Below the pieces are notes generated by a model. That model was given only the letters and a program-made list of their open reading frames with translations. It searched no databases and had not been told where the DNA came from. This document shows positions 11,493 to 22,879 of a stretch of 64,000 bases of DNA, piece by piece. Source of the DNA: Pogonophryne albipinna (Eukaryota > Chordata > Actinopteri > Perciformes > Artedidraconidae); NCBI GenBank assembly GCA_028583405.1, contig CM053263.1, forward strand, positions 2,890,715-2,954,714. The letters are read 5' to 3'. How positions within the stretch are numbered: position 1 is the first letter of the stretch; every line of letters starts with the position of its first letter. The position numbers and the translations under genes are program-made.

Positions 11493-11684
11493 GTGGGAGG
11501 AGTAGCTGTTTTAGGTGTGGGAGTCTGGACACTGGTGGAGAAGAGTGATTATTTGAGTCTGCTGGCCTCCAGCACTTTTGCTGTGTCGGCATACATCCTC
11601 ATTCTGGCCGGCAGCATGGTGGTGGTAACCGGCTTCTTGGGCTGCTGTGCCGTCATCCGGGAGCAGAAGAGCTGTCTGTCCATG
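11493..11684 (+). CDS. tspan11: tspan11 coding exon 2 (residues 30-93)
   Basis: Acceptor CTCTTCCAG, donor ATG|GTGAGA, 64 codons. It finishes TM1, makes the small outer loop (WTLVEKSDYLSLLASSTF), TM2 (AYILILAGSMVVVTGFLG) and the start of the inner loop with the conserved GCCAVIREQK cysteines. Confidence 0.92.
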
Positions 11685-11828
11685 GTGAGACCTGGGGACG
11701 ATGGAATGGGAATTTTTACAGTTTTGCAAACACAAGAGTGCTTGTTTAAAATCTTCAAATTCTTTCATGCCTTTTAAAAAAGAAGAAAGAAATGTTGCAC
11801 GTAATGTTTTGCCCTTACAAATGTACAA

Positions 11829-12829
11829 TAGAGTGGCGAAGTCACGCCCATCTACTTCCGGTCCATGGGACCTTATTTCAGAAAAATGATGTATTGAAGT
11901 CAATGGAGAGAGAAAACTTATCTTTCGATCCCGTTTGAATTGTGCCATGAATTACACATATGATGTTTGTCAATCTTAAAAAATAATTTCCATGTCAAAA
12001 AAGTCACAGTTTGTCGTAAAACTGTTGAAATATAAGACTATGAAAAATACGCAACTAGAAAGACTACAAATCCCAGAGTCGCGTAAGTGATGTCATAACT
12101 GATGTCACAATTGTTTTCCTCCGCTAAATATAAGAGAGAGCTCTAAGATAAGATAACTTTAACAAGATGCCTGTGTGCTTAGTACCAGGTTGTTATCATA
12201 CCAGCAATGGGTGTTGCTCGTTCTTTCGCTTCCCGTCTGATGAAAGGACCAGGAGTGGCTGGATCAAGTTAGCTACCTAGCTAGTAGCTAGCACGTTAGT
12301 TAGCATTACAGCCTTGTCATTTTTATTAGCCTTAATATGAAGTAACATCAAGTAACCCAAAATGTTAAACAGTAAGAGTAGTAGTCATATTTCGTGAACC
12401 CTTTGAAGAGTACTGTCACCGGTGTGATCATTCTATAATAAACAATTTAAGCCCGGGGGAGAAATGCTAACGCTACATTAGCATCGGCGATCTTTTCTAC
12501 TTCATGCTATCTGCACAAATGGTTGACATTGAATATTAAAAAGATCAGGCAGTTCAGAGAGAATCAAAGGAAGGCAGGCAGGCCAAGCTTTGCATGACAT
12601 TCTTCAGGACGTGTTTCATCATTGTGGTGATAGTGAGGATAGTCAATCCCTTTTTTTTTTGACTTGCAAAATTATCTTTTAAATTGACAAACATCATATG
12701 TGTAATTCGAGGCACAATTCAAACGGGATCGAAAGATAATCTTTCTCTCTCCATTGACTTCAATACATATTTTTTCCGAAATAAGGTCCCATGGAGCTCC
12801 CCCGGAAGGGGAGGGACTTCGCCACTCTA
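11829..12829 (+). mobile_element. DNA transposon with ~150-bp inverted ends and THAP-domain relic
   Basis: The first ~155 bases (from TAGAGTGGCGAAGT) are matched in reverse by the last ~155, with good conservation, and TACAA flanks both sides (11824-11828, 12830-12834). Inside, an ATG at 12167 opens 37 codons to a TAG at 12278-12280. They begin MPVCLVPGC and contain CCSFFRFPSDE and W, matching the first half of a THAP zinc finger (C..C, FFRFP, W). THAP fingers are the DNA-binding module of P-element-type and some other transposases. The rest of the transposase is missing. Sits in tspan11 coding intron 2. Confidence 0.8.
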
Positions 12830-12834
12830 TACAA

Positions 12835-15403
12835 AGAAAGAATTGTTTGCTCTAAAGGTGCACACTAGACAAGAAGAGAAGATTTGCATCGCTTTATTGT
12901 GCAAGTTTCACCGCATCATTTGTCTTTACTAGCGTCATTCATACTAGATGCACTGGCGAGGAGGCGGGGCTTTTCTCCATGTAGACACCAACAACAAAAT
13001 GAACTTATTATGCCAGGATTTAATTCTAATAAACAAATCAAATTGATGCCGAAATAACTATACTGATAAATATGAGGGATTGTGTGCCGCCGCCCAGAGC
13101 TAAGATTCTGTGTTTTGTTTTTTTGATTCAACAACGTCAGTGACTACAGGCTGAGATTCTCACTGCTGATTGGCTTTTAATTTATCGCCCGAGTTAAACA
13201 AATGTAACTATCGTGAATTAAGTGTGGCCGTGTCTTTTGAGGCGGGGTGATTTTGTCGCTTCGCGTTCGGTTTGAACGTACCGTAAGAATTCCAATGTGC
13301 AGGTGATGATAATAAATGTCCCTATTAGCTGCACTGTAACTGAACAGTCTCTAGCAACTTGGTCAAAAGCACTCTAGGTTGGAGACTGAATTCACATATC
13401 GCCATGTCCTTTGGAAGATATGACTTCAAATTAATATTAGGACATACAGTAGTATCACATCATACCTTGAGTGATGAATGAAACGTTATCACTATCAGAC
13501 ATTAATGCTCACACGGTCGATCAATTGATGGTCCATGACCTGGGTACTCACACTGAACACGAGAGTCATCTTTATTAGAACAAGTTGGCTGCATCTCTAA
13601 TGTTGACAAAGATGATGAAGATTAATATGTGGACAGGACTGTATTGCAATTAGTATAAAATCAAATAATTAACTTAACCTTTTTCTTTATTTTCTGCTTA
13701 GAACTGATGTAGAAAGGTTGGTGTTTCCTCAAGTTGCACATGTTTGAAATACTGTGCAGTTGTAATATTATTTAAATGATCATGTATGCCACAATCAGAA
13801 TCAGAATATAATATAGGGGACATTTACGTTGTTACATCAACAGTAAAGAGGCAACATATTAATTATGCATCAAATATTAGAGATAGAAATTACAGTTGTA
13901 CCCATCCAGGTGGACAACAATAAGTATTTTATAAGTGTAGCATGCAGAAGATTGTGTTACATTTTCAGTTCAACGAAGAGATAGCAGCCAGTAAACATAA
14001 TAATTATAAGTGACATTTTACAACAGATGTGTTAAAGTCTGATGGTCCAGTCCATGGTTACACTAAGCTAGCTGGGTGCTCGCCCTCTTGTTAACAAAGC
14101 TTTGCCTTCTCTTCCCAACTATGCAATGACATAACATGACCCCCCCCCCCACTCCCGCCCTGGGCGAAGGTCTGGATGATGACAAATGGCTCTGACAGGG
14201 ACCTTACTGTCCTCATTATTTCACAGAGACAGGGCCCAGTGGGAGAGAGGTTAATGGTCACTGCTGCAGGACTAATTATAGATCTTTCTATCTGCTGTAA
14301 TGGATGGAGCTAGAGGAGGGACACAGAGCTTGATGTGTAGAGGATTCGGACTCCGTGGTGCATTTTGATTTGATGTCAGCTGTATTTATCTACTATTTAG
14401 AGCTATGTTTTGGGAGATTAATAAGTATGGGTTAAAGTTTTGTGTGGGCAGCAAGCTCACAGTTTTTCTTTTTGACATCTTGTAACCAAGAGTTACCGAG
14501 CAGGCTGTGTTTCTGCAGTTCATAATTACTGCAAAGCAGAAGGGAACATTCGCTGAAGTGTCTTACATATTAATTCAGAGAGATTATCGTCTGACAGGTA
14601 GTGTAGCATCGCTGCTTTCCAAACTCACACAGGCTGGGTAGTAGCATCTGTGTCTCCATAAGGGTCTCAATGAAGCGGCACTGTTGCTACGGTCCCACTC
14701 TGCCACAGTTGGCCCTTATTAGTTGACCCATGTTTGTGTGCGGTAATTAACCATTTTTCAAAAAGTTTGTGATTGTGTTATTTAGTCTGTATATAGTACT
14801 ATACAACTTGTATCTGTCATGTTCTGTATTCTCTGTTTTTCAGTACGTACAATTGTGCTTCCAAGCAATTAGAGCCACCACTGTTTGTTTTTTTCTTTGA
14901 ATATTTTGTGTTTGGCTGATGAGGCACAGACGCTTTTTATGAGGTAATTAAACCATTTTATTCCTTGTTTTCAACAAGAATACGAATGTGTGCTGTTGTG
15001 GTGATTCACATTTAGATCACCTTAATTTAGTTTCTGCTGCGATGGTGATTTGCAGTTAATTATGATACATCATTAGTGGGTTTCAAGCAGCGTTGAAATC
15101 TTTAGAAGATACCCTAGAGAAATCTGCTTCCACAGGCTGTCAAATACATTCCTGCTTTGTCTCTTTTTGTGGAGCCTTGCCGTCTGTGATAAAAGTGACA
15201 GATGCAGAGCCATGACAGTTGATGGACGCTTTTATTGAGCCGTCACGAGTGTGAGCAACTTTCTCAAATGAGTTGGGTCAGTGGAGAAGTGCGGTGATGA
15301 CTATGAAGCTGACATGTCTGAATCAAGGTGACTTCCTCTGTCAAATGAATTGAATTGCTTCCTTTTGTACTCTCTCCCTGTCCGTCCTGTTTCTCATTCA
15401 CAG
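12835..15403. other. Large intron segment, possibly with conserved non-coding sequence
   Basis: No coding exon recognised. The part around 14170-14330 and 14680-14760 is non-repetitive, GC-balanced and contains TAATTA-type motifs (ACTAATTATAG, GGTAATTAACC), which gives it the look of conserved non-coding DNA. That is only an impression without alignments. Confidence 0.3.
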
Positions 15404-15478
15404 TATTTCTTCTGCCTGCTGGTGATCTTCTTGATTGAACTGGTGGCTGGAGTACTGGCTTATGTCTACTACCAGAGG
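15404..15478 (+). CDS. tspan11: tspan11 coding exon 3 (residues 94-118)
   Basis: Acceptor TCATTCACAG, donor AGG|GTAAGT, 25 codons. It encodes TM3 with the conserved glutamate (FLIELVAGVLAYVYYQR). Confidence 0.92.
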
Positions 15479-16818
15479 GTAAGTATTGTTTTATTTTTGG
15501 TAGCGGATAGAATACATCAGTTAGGCACTTTTTCTGAAAAAACGTTTGAATCGCTTTTTAGTTTAGTGTGTTACAATGACTGTTGTAGATCACGTCTTTA
15601 CTGGGGGCGTGCTTGGGCCAGTTTTTGAATGAGGGGCACGGGAGACAAAGATAGTGTTTAAGATTTAAACTTGAAATGTTTGTTTTAATAACATAGTTTG
15701 TCAATGACTTAGTGACGAGTTTAGTTTTACCATGAACCTAAATGCAGTTTGGGGTAATAAATACATTATTTATGCAGACAAATGGTTTTTTATTTCTTTT
15801 TATTGGTTGGTATTTGTTTTAGTAACATCATTTGTTTCAGTAACTTAGTTTAAATATATTTAACTAAAAAAAAACATTCCTGTTATCTTAGTCCCAGGTT
15901 ACAGCGCAGGATTGGCTGCAACACTATCACACATTGCATTATCATAGATGTAGTCTTTTGGAGGGGGGCCACAGGGGGGGTCCAACCACAGTGTTACAGG
16001 AGCAGCACTTACTGCAATAAAGTAAAAGCTCTGCAGTTAGAGAGCAGTTTCTCTTCACCTCTCTATGGCCAAGAGTTAGGAAGCTGAACAGTTGCCATGC
16101 AGGCGCATTACATTTGATGATAGCAATGCCATGTGCCTACCAATGAGACTATATGGATAAATCCATTTGTTTGATGTGTTTTCTGGGCTCATGTAACCTC
16201 CTGTTTTAAGTGAAGTCAGCTAACTTAATTACATTTATGTCATTTTTCATCTGTTTGAAAAGCTTTCCCTACATGTTGATGAGCTACTGGGTAATCTACA
16301 GTATATATCTTTTAGCTTTTGTACAATATGTGTGTGGGATTTCCTGTTTGCCACCTGCGCTGAATTCAGCTCTTAGGATCCTGTTATCTCACACACATCT
16401 GGCTGTCAGTCAGCCAGAGCGCTGTGCTCTCTGCAGGCTCAGAGATTTATGATAATGGAAGAGTGTTCAGCACAGGATAGAATCACTGTCAGGATAGAGC
16501 TCTCATCCTGTCTACCTGTCTCGTGTTTTTCTTCTGTGTGTGTATCAAAGCACACCAATATGCGCACATCACAGGCTTTTTTCTGATATATTTTGTATCT
16601 CGTCTGCATCTCTCACAGATGAGTTGCCACTGGTATATCTCGTCCTGATCCACCCACACATCCATCAAGTTTCATCTGCCTTTCAAGTCTTTTTCTCCTG
16701 CAAATGTTTGCATTTGATGTGTTTCCTGTGTTATAAATGAAGCTGCTTGTGGTTACAACATTCATTGTGTTTTTCACTGTGTGTGTCTGCTGTCGCTTTC
16801 TTTTTTCCTCTTTTCCAG
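15479..16818. other. Intron 3 of tspan11, nothing recognised
   Basis: Ordinary AT-rich intron, ending in a strong polypyrimidine tract before 16819. No repeat family or exon named. Confidence 0.4.
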
Positions 16819-16923
16819 CTGAGTGAGGAGCTGAAGCAGCATCTCAACCAGACTATGACCGATAACTACGCCCAGCCAGGACAGGAGGCTATCACTTTGG
16901 CTGTGGACAGACTACAACAGGAC
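16819..16923 (+). CDS. tspan11: tspan11 coding exon 4 (residues 119-153)
   Basis: Acceptor CTTTTCCAG, donor GAC|GTATGG, 35 codons. First helices of the large extracellular loop (LSEELKQHLNQT, then VDRLQQD), with a glycosylation sequon N128-Q-T. Confidence 0.92.
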
Positions 16924-17178
16924 GTATGGACTATATTTACACCAGCCTCCAAGGCTTTGTTGGGTTTATGTTAGATTGTATGATGCGCTGTCCTTCAGAT
17001 AGAATACCTGTATATATGGCGTAGTGGTACTTTGTTATGGATTTGTTTCCCTTGACTCCGTCTGCAGCTACCATACATGAAGTAGTTATAATGATGTAGA
17101 GATTTAGCTGGAGGTATTTGTGCTTTTTTAACAGTGTGGGCTATAATCAAATAAACCCTTTTTTTCCTCTCCCTGCAG

Positions 17179-17337
17179 TTCAAGTGCTGCGGCAGCAACA
17201 ACTCCCGTGATTGGATGGTGAGTGTGTACATTTCATCAAAGCAGGCCGAGGACAGGCTGGTGCCCGACAGCTGCTGCAAGACCATCACCCCCCACTGTGG
17301 CAACAGGGACCACCCCTCCAACATCTACAAGGTGGAG
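17179..17337 (+). CDS. tspan11: tspan11 coding exon 5 (residues 154-206)
   Basis: Acceptor CCCTGCAG, donor GAG|GTCAGT, 53 codons. Variable part of the large loop with the CCG signature (FKCCGSNNS), PDSCC and a fifth cysteine (TPHC). It ends in the strongly conserved HPSNIYKVE. Confidence 0.93.
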
Positions 17338-17511
17338 GTCAGTGGACTGCACATGCTCCTTTTTCAGTCACACTCATGTAGCATCCAAATAGTGACACCA
17401 ACAGAGAAGCCCTGTAGTTTGAAACATTTATCTGATCAAATGACTGAGCTTTCCAATGCTTATTCATGCTGCCTAAACGTTTTTATACTATTTGATATCA
17501 ATACCTTCAGT

Positions 17512-18350
17512 TTCCATCCATGTATCCTTGGGAAAGATACTCGACTCCATGTTGCTCCCGATGGCATGGCTAACCCATGTTTGTGAATGCTAGCTTACTT
17601 GAGCAAGTTGCTTTGTATGAATGCGGTGTGAATGATGACTCATCAGCATCATCATTTATTCACAAGTTTGTTAAATATAATGCAACCATAAGACATAGAG
17701 ACCTGTGAAATGGGATACCCCAATTTGCCATATGAAGCTTGAGAACCCAGACAGTATTTACATACATATCATAAATACATATAGAATTGAGAGAGATTGT
17801 GTATTGTTCAGAAACATTACAAAAATATACTCCACGATAACCAAAAACCAGACTAAACTACTCCAACCCTTACTACTAAATGGTCTAACATGTTGAATTC
17901 ATCAGTTTAAACATTTGATTACAAATAATTAAGATAATAAACACAGTCATGTTATATGGGAAATGTATGGTGCATAAAAATGCATTTCAGAGGAAAGTGA
18001 ACTTGTTAGAAGGTCACAGCCATTCACCGATTCAATCTCTGACATATTTGCTGAACACGTTTCACTTTAAGGATTTTTTAAAGACTGACAAAGACATGTT
18101 TATAGTGTTATCAGTGACTCTAAATCCACACTTGATGACCTCTGCAGACCACACTGAAGCTGGTAACTTCAAGTTCGCGCTATTTTCTCTATAAAATCCT
18201 TATTCCTAGTTTCATATGTATGCCAGGGTTTAGGTCATTGATTGAACACATCTACTACGTTATACATTAAACAGGCATTGTGAAAGATATTGCTTTGAGG
18301 GGTAGTAAAGACAGGATAAAGCGCTATATAAACACAGTCCATCTACCATG
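17512..18350 (+). repeat. Split SINE/LINE-like fragment in tspan11 intron
   Basis: 17512-17640 resembles the teleost repeat segment 'ccttgggaaagatactcga...gttgctcccgatgg', and 18290-18350 resembles the matching tail 'aaagcgctatataaacacagtcca'. About 630 bases in between look unrelated, which suggests an interruption. Family assignment is from memory. Confidence 0.4.
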
Positions 18351-18549
18351 AACCATTCCTCTGTGTTATACTTATGTCAAACTTCGGATTTTTTGTTCCC
18401 TGCAGGATGTCTTACTGTTCACTGCAACCATTTGCCAGTTAGCCATGGAGAGCTGCACACAAAGCAACCTCTGAAGACTGTGCAAGCTGTATGTCTATCT
18501 GTGCAATCGTATGCATAATCTAATATATCATTTTCATTTGCCTCTGCAG

Positions 18550-18636
18550 GGGGGTTGCATCACGAAGCTGGAGCAGTTTCTGGCCAATCACCTGCTGGTC
18601 ATCGGCGCTGTGGGAATAGGAGTGGCTTGTCTGCAG
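18550..18636 (+). CDS. tspan11: tspan11 coding exon 6 (residues 207-235)
   Basis: Acceptor CTCTGCAG, donor CAG|GTCAGT, 29 codons. It supplies the last loop cysteine (GGCITKLE) and most of TM4 ([15 protein letters not shown]). It is phase 0 at its end and can join either candidate last exon. Confidence 0.92.
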
Positions 18637-19507
18637 GTCAGTGAAATATAATATGTAGTTTAGCAGAATCCTGGGTCTGTGTGATATTAGATATTGCTTT
18701 TACCTTTGTCGAATAAACCCAGACAGATGGGTTTTCATTTTTCCATTACTGGATTTGTACCATCGCAGGTTACAACCTCTAAATGGACATTTCTTTTCAT
18801 CTCTCTAGTCATCATCTCATTTAGTTCCTTCCTGTTATCTGGTTCGTCCCAGTTTGAGGTGGTCTCACAGAGGGGCTCTGCTGGCTGAATGGACCTCCGC
18901 CCCATCTCTTTATAAATGAACTGAAGTGAAACTTTAGAAAAAACAAACCTGCATTGATTCTTTCCAGTTGTATTCTATGACTGATACGTCCTTGAATATC
19001 CACCATTTTACCGTACATGCAGCTTTAATGAGAAACATAGAAACTGACGCTTATTCATGAGGTCATTAAACCATTGTATTCGTAAAAGGGCACCAGACAT
19101 CCAAGTCTGTGACAAAGTCATTTAAAAATAAAGACTTCCATTAACTTTTGCCGTGGAGATCAAGCTTTCTGCGTTTTCCATCCCCTGTGATCTGAATGGA
19201 TTATACAACACATATAGATGAGCTGTTGGATATATACAACCTGGAGATATGGATATACATGTGAGCCTGTGTATTTAACACATTTCAATCCAAGTTGTCT
19301 TTCCTTTTGTACTGCAGACTTACTGTTAAACTTTTCCAGTCTGTTTTCATGCCGGTACACTTTCCTGTCTCTGATAACTGTCAGAAAATAATATAGATCT
19401 GTTGAAATGTAGAGTTTGTGTCTCTTTGTGTTGTCATGTTCGTTCCCTCATTATCCCCTGTTGCACTGTATGTCTTTATGTCCGTGTGTGTGTGTGTGTG
19501 ACTGCAG
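18637..19507. other. tspan11 intron 6 up to the alternative exon
   Basis: Non-coding. It ends with a pure GT run (19484-19500) directly before the ACTGCAG acceptor at 19507. No other feature seen. Confidence 0.5.
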
Positions 19508-19585
19508 CTGGCCGGGGCAGTGTTGACCGCCTGCTTTATCTATCTGCTGTATAAAGAAGAGGAGGAGGACTTCGGTACTTTGTGA
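19508..19585 (+). CDS. tspan11: Candidate alternative last coding exon 7a of tspan11
   Basis: After a (GT)8 tract and ACTGCAG acceptor, 25 in-frame codons and a TGA follow. They begin LAGAVLTACFIYLLY, a good end to TM4, then an acidic tail (KEEEED) ending FGTL. Phase 0 matches exon 6 exactly, and the peptide has a tetraspanin-like hydrophobic-to-cytoplasmic transition, so chance is unlikely. A product using it would have 260 residues and would lack the YRRI tail. I saw no AATAAA or ATTAAA in the roughly 400 bases after the stop. It may end far downstream, use a weak signal, or be an internal exon spliced on (a GTAAGA donor-like site lies at 20079). Confidence 0.65.
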   Translation: MAGAVLTACFIYLLYKEEEEDFGTL

Positions 19586-21401
19586 TTTAGCTCTAGGGCA
19601 ACTTTGTGCTTTAATCAACCGGAGAGACAAGGTTTGCAGGCACATTGGGAACCTGACACCTGTCTGCATGTCTGTCCCTGTGTGGCTGCCCGCTCTGTGT
19701 TACATGTGAAACTGCTTGGTTACTCAGTGAACATATTCACATTCTAACACGGCCTGTCGCTGAGTGATGCATGCGGCTGCCGCAGCTTGTTGCTCTGCAT
19801 GTTGTTATTGTGGGATGTTTAAGACGTGATCAAAGTCCAACGCATCATGAGAATGGCTCCATTAATTCAACCTAGCTTCCGCACACTGATTTAGTTTGCA
19901 ACAGTAATGGTCTGTATTTTGGTACAGTAACGCCTCATTCATAGTATCTGTGCTGCGTGGGAAAAGCAAAAAACGCCTCTGAAATTTGAGATGTTGCTGT
20001 ATCTCTGGCAGTTTCAATCATTATCATCAGGATTCACTTTATTACTTTAAGCGGGATCTAATAGTTGGGGTGGATTTGGTAAGAGATTTTGAAATAATAC
20101 TAAATAATTCAGAAATGTACGATGGTTTGTATCAAGTGATTATCCGGCTTTACTTTCATGGATCGTCTTTTAGAAGCGCTAATGCACCATATTCTTATTT
20201 TCTTTGTTATTTATTCGGACACCTCCTAATGCATTATCATTTGGAAAAGCATTAGTTCTGTTGCTATAGTTACTAGCAATCTAAAATGGGCTATCATGAA
20301 CATTAAGCTTCTTTAATAGTGATTGACAGACGCCTGCCGTCCAACAGGAAATAAGTGTTTTGCTTGTTTCTTCTTCTCATATCATGCTTCTCGCAGCCAG
20401 AATATTGTTTCTCTACATAGCTGACACTGGTAGTGGTAAAACAAAGTGAAGTGTTTCTTAAGAAAGAGTGATGAGTCAATACACCGTGCAGACTCGCTCG
20501 ATGAGGCTTTCTCAGAGGCAAAGATTGGATCTGGGCACATGCCTGTTCCTCCATTCAGCCTGGCAGGCTCAGCGGCTCAGGTCACTATCTGCTCCTGCTG
20601 TTCTTTTATTTCTGGACCCTCTATAGTGCTTTAGTACAGTATGGAATACTAGTGCTTATGTAAGTCATATCTTGTGAATCCATAAATGTTCTGCATGCCT
20701 TGTTTCACAGACTCCAGCATCAGATCATTAGTCTTTAGAGGTCTACAAACCTATTATTGTTTAATAATATTTTTGTATTGTATTACCTTAGGTGTTTTAA
20801 ATCGGAATGCTTTTTTTTATTCTTGTGACCCCTTATAAGATATAGCTAAAACGAGCTAAATGGTTGCAGTCCAGCAAATTAGCTTTTTATTTTTGTATTA
20901 TCAGGGATATTTTAAGTATAGTCAAATGTTTCCCAAACTGTTCTGATCATTATTTAATATGGTTTGTAATTGTAAAATTGGTAATATAACATGATTGATT
21001 CAATATTAGCATTAAGGCTGTGATGGTCCTGCTTTCTGATGCAGAATACAACATTATGTAAACAGACCTATTACTGGATACATTTCTTCTTTTAGCCAAA
21101 GCAACAACACTTTAATTACCAGATCATTTGAGTTAACTTTTGTTTTTGTATGACTTTTGCTGTATTTTTCCCCCCCGCCATTGCTTGTTTTGTATCCGCC
21201 TGTGCACACACGTGTTGCTGCAACAATGGCTGCTTACATCCTGCCATCGCCACAGCAACCAGCTACATACTCTCCAGCTGTCTCTATCCCCCATCACCTA
21301 TAACCCTTCTCTGTCCTCACAGCCTATAGCATTCAAGCTCCCGGCAGTCTGCCGTGGTGACACACAGCAGCTCGTTTTGACCTGACACTTCCTGTTTTCA
21401 G
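19586..21401. other. Sequence between the two candidate last exons
   Basis: Could be the 3' UTR of the 7a form for some distance, and intron for the 7b form. No AATAAA close to the 7a stop; no repeats named. Confidence 0.4.
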
Positions 21402-21461
21402 GTCTGTGGCATGGTGTTCACCAGCTGCTTATACAGAAGGATCAAGATGGAGCCTTACTGA
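21402..21461 (+). CDS. tspan11: tspan11 canonical last coding exon 7b (residues 236-254)
   Basis: Acceptor CCTGTTTTCAG. Nineteen codons (VCGMVFTSCLYRRIKMEPY) and TGA at 21459-21461. This is the usual TSPAN11/CD151 ending: the end of TM4, a palmitoylatable Cys, and a tail with YRRI, which fits the YxxPhi endocytic consensus used by CD151 (YRSL). Confidence 0.9.
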   Translation, partial: VCGMVFTSCLYRRIKMEPY

Positions 21462-22370
21462 GCACACCAGACCCACAACACAGCAGACCCCCAACACACC
21501 ATCTTCAGCAGGAAGACAGACAAAAAAACCACCAACCAAAACCTCCAAATCTTGAACTCTGACATAGCGATCTAAGCCAAATGATAGACACTTGCCACTG
21601 ACCAAAGGGGCTGCTTATTGTTCCGATCCAGGATTATACAACATGACTGAAACCTGATTTGATGTCGGCCAGCTGGAACAACACGTCTGTTTGCATCACT
21701 TCCTTGGCTTACATGCACGGGACAAGCTTACTACAGTATAGGGCTGTTCTTGACTAAAGGACTTATTTGCTGACTTCAGACAAATCCATTAGTTGATTTG
21801 ATTTGCAAACTGTTTATCCAAAAATAATTATGCCTAACACTTAATCAGTTTGCCTGAGATGTGCTTCTTGAAAAAAAGGGGGGAAACAAATATGAATCAA
21901 CTGCAGAAATCCTTGTTGACAAAGACCAAAGCGATACATTAGAATATTAAAAGAAGCCAGCCTTAATACTAACTCTCAATTAATTCTGCTCTGTTGAACT
22001 AATGATGAGCTAAAATGAGTTATGTTTTCACTGCGCAGAGATTTATAGAATATCAGTGTTATTTTGCTGAGTAATGGCACTGTTTACCCTGGTGTCACTG
22101 CTTAGGAAGAAAGGGAATTTCTGGTTGTGTATTCTGTAAACACAATGTGCCTCTTTCACAAGATGGTAAATGATTGTTAATAATGATGTGCCTGAGATAT
22201 TAAAGGGATTCGACAATGCACTGTGATAAACGGCAGCAAATTCAAATCTAGTTTAGTATCTTTATATTTTTAGTTATATCTATATTCTGGAAAATAACTG
22301 CACTGCTTTTTTAATGACCGTTATTAAAATAAACATTCTTTAAAATAGCCAAATAAGTGAATAAAATAGT
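21462..22370 (+). other. tspan11: tspan11 3' UTR with two polyadenylation signals
   Basis: Non-repetitive, AT-rich sequence follows the stop. AATAAA hexamers at 22328-22333 and 22360-22365 are the first pair seen, and a TTAA-type MITE begins soon after at 22468. The exact cleavage site is not visible. Confidence 0.55.
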
Positions 22371-22467
22371 GAAAGTATTTATTTTTAAATGATTGCTAAA
22401 TCCTTGAATCGATAACCCCATCTAGTGGTTGGCACTTGCCATATACTATACTGTGTGTGATATTTAA

Positions 22468-22873
22468 AGGTCCCATGTCATGCTTTTCCGGTTATTACCC
22501 GTCCCCTTGTGTGTTATGTAGCTTTTTCTGCATGTAAACGGTCTGCAGAGTCACAAACCCTCAAAGTACACCCTGTAGCGAGTAAAACTCTAACACAGAG
22601 AAGACCTGTCTATGCTGCCCCAGAACGCCTCGTTGGAGATTTTTCATTTTTCCATTTGTTTCTTCCTGAGTATGGTGACGTGCCCATACCCAAATGGACC
22701 CATTGGTCCAAATGGACCAATCCGTGGATCCGTTACGTTACGTCCGCGGAGCCGTTACGTTAAGTCCGTGGATTGGTCCAAATGGATTTTGGAAAATGGC
22801 ACAAAATAAATCTATTCTAGTAGACCTCAACAATGGAATTATGATCAGTAGAAATGGCCATGACATGGGACCT
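22468..22873. mobile_element. TTAA-target MITE, family 1 copy A
   Basis: Exact TTAA on each side (22464-22467, 22874-22877) and perfect inverted ends AGGTCCCATGTCATG. It is 406 bp long with no ORF of note. The left third is nearly identical to the copy at 44203. TTAA duplication is the habit of piggyBac and Kolobok transposons; which of them mobilised it is unknown. Confidence 0.85.
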
Positions 22874-22879
22874 TTAATG

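Larger units (their letters stand above)
8492..22370 (+). other. tspan11: Tetraspanin gene, tspan11-like (coding span to 3' UTR)
   Basis: Seven coding exons, all joined in phase 0 with GT-AG sites, give 254 residues; human TSPAN11 and CD151 are about 253. The product is a four-pass plasma-membrane scaffold. TM1 is about 17-40 and TM2/TM3 lie either side of an inner loop with CC at 80-81. The large outer loop is about 119-220. It carries the six-cysteine pattern C156-C157-G, PDS-C185-C186, C193 and C209, with sequons at N128 and N160. TM4 ends at the last exon, and the tail is YRRIKMEPY. Membrane-proximal cysteines (16, 80, 81, 237, 244) could be palmitoylated. The N-terminus and LKYLLFVFNF favour TSPAN11 over CD151, although the loop has NRD where CD151 has its integrin-contact QRD; orthology is my judgement from memory. 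Known family role: partnering integrins and other receptors in tetraspanin webs. Introns carry several transposons. Confidence 0.85.

Noticed and set aside
11511..11948. 145-codon minus-strand ORF over tspan11 exon 2
   Set aside because: It is the antisense shadow of a well-supported coding exon and has no family resemblance.
8492..22370. Identity as cd151 instead of tspan11
   Set aside because: The outer-loop cysteines fit both, and the loop has NRD near CD151's QRD. The N-terminus and TM1 resemble TSPAN11 more. Synteny or a tree would settle it.
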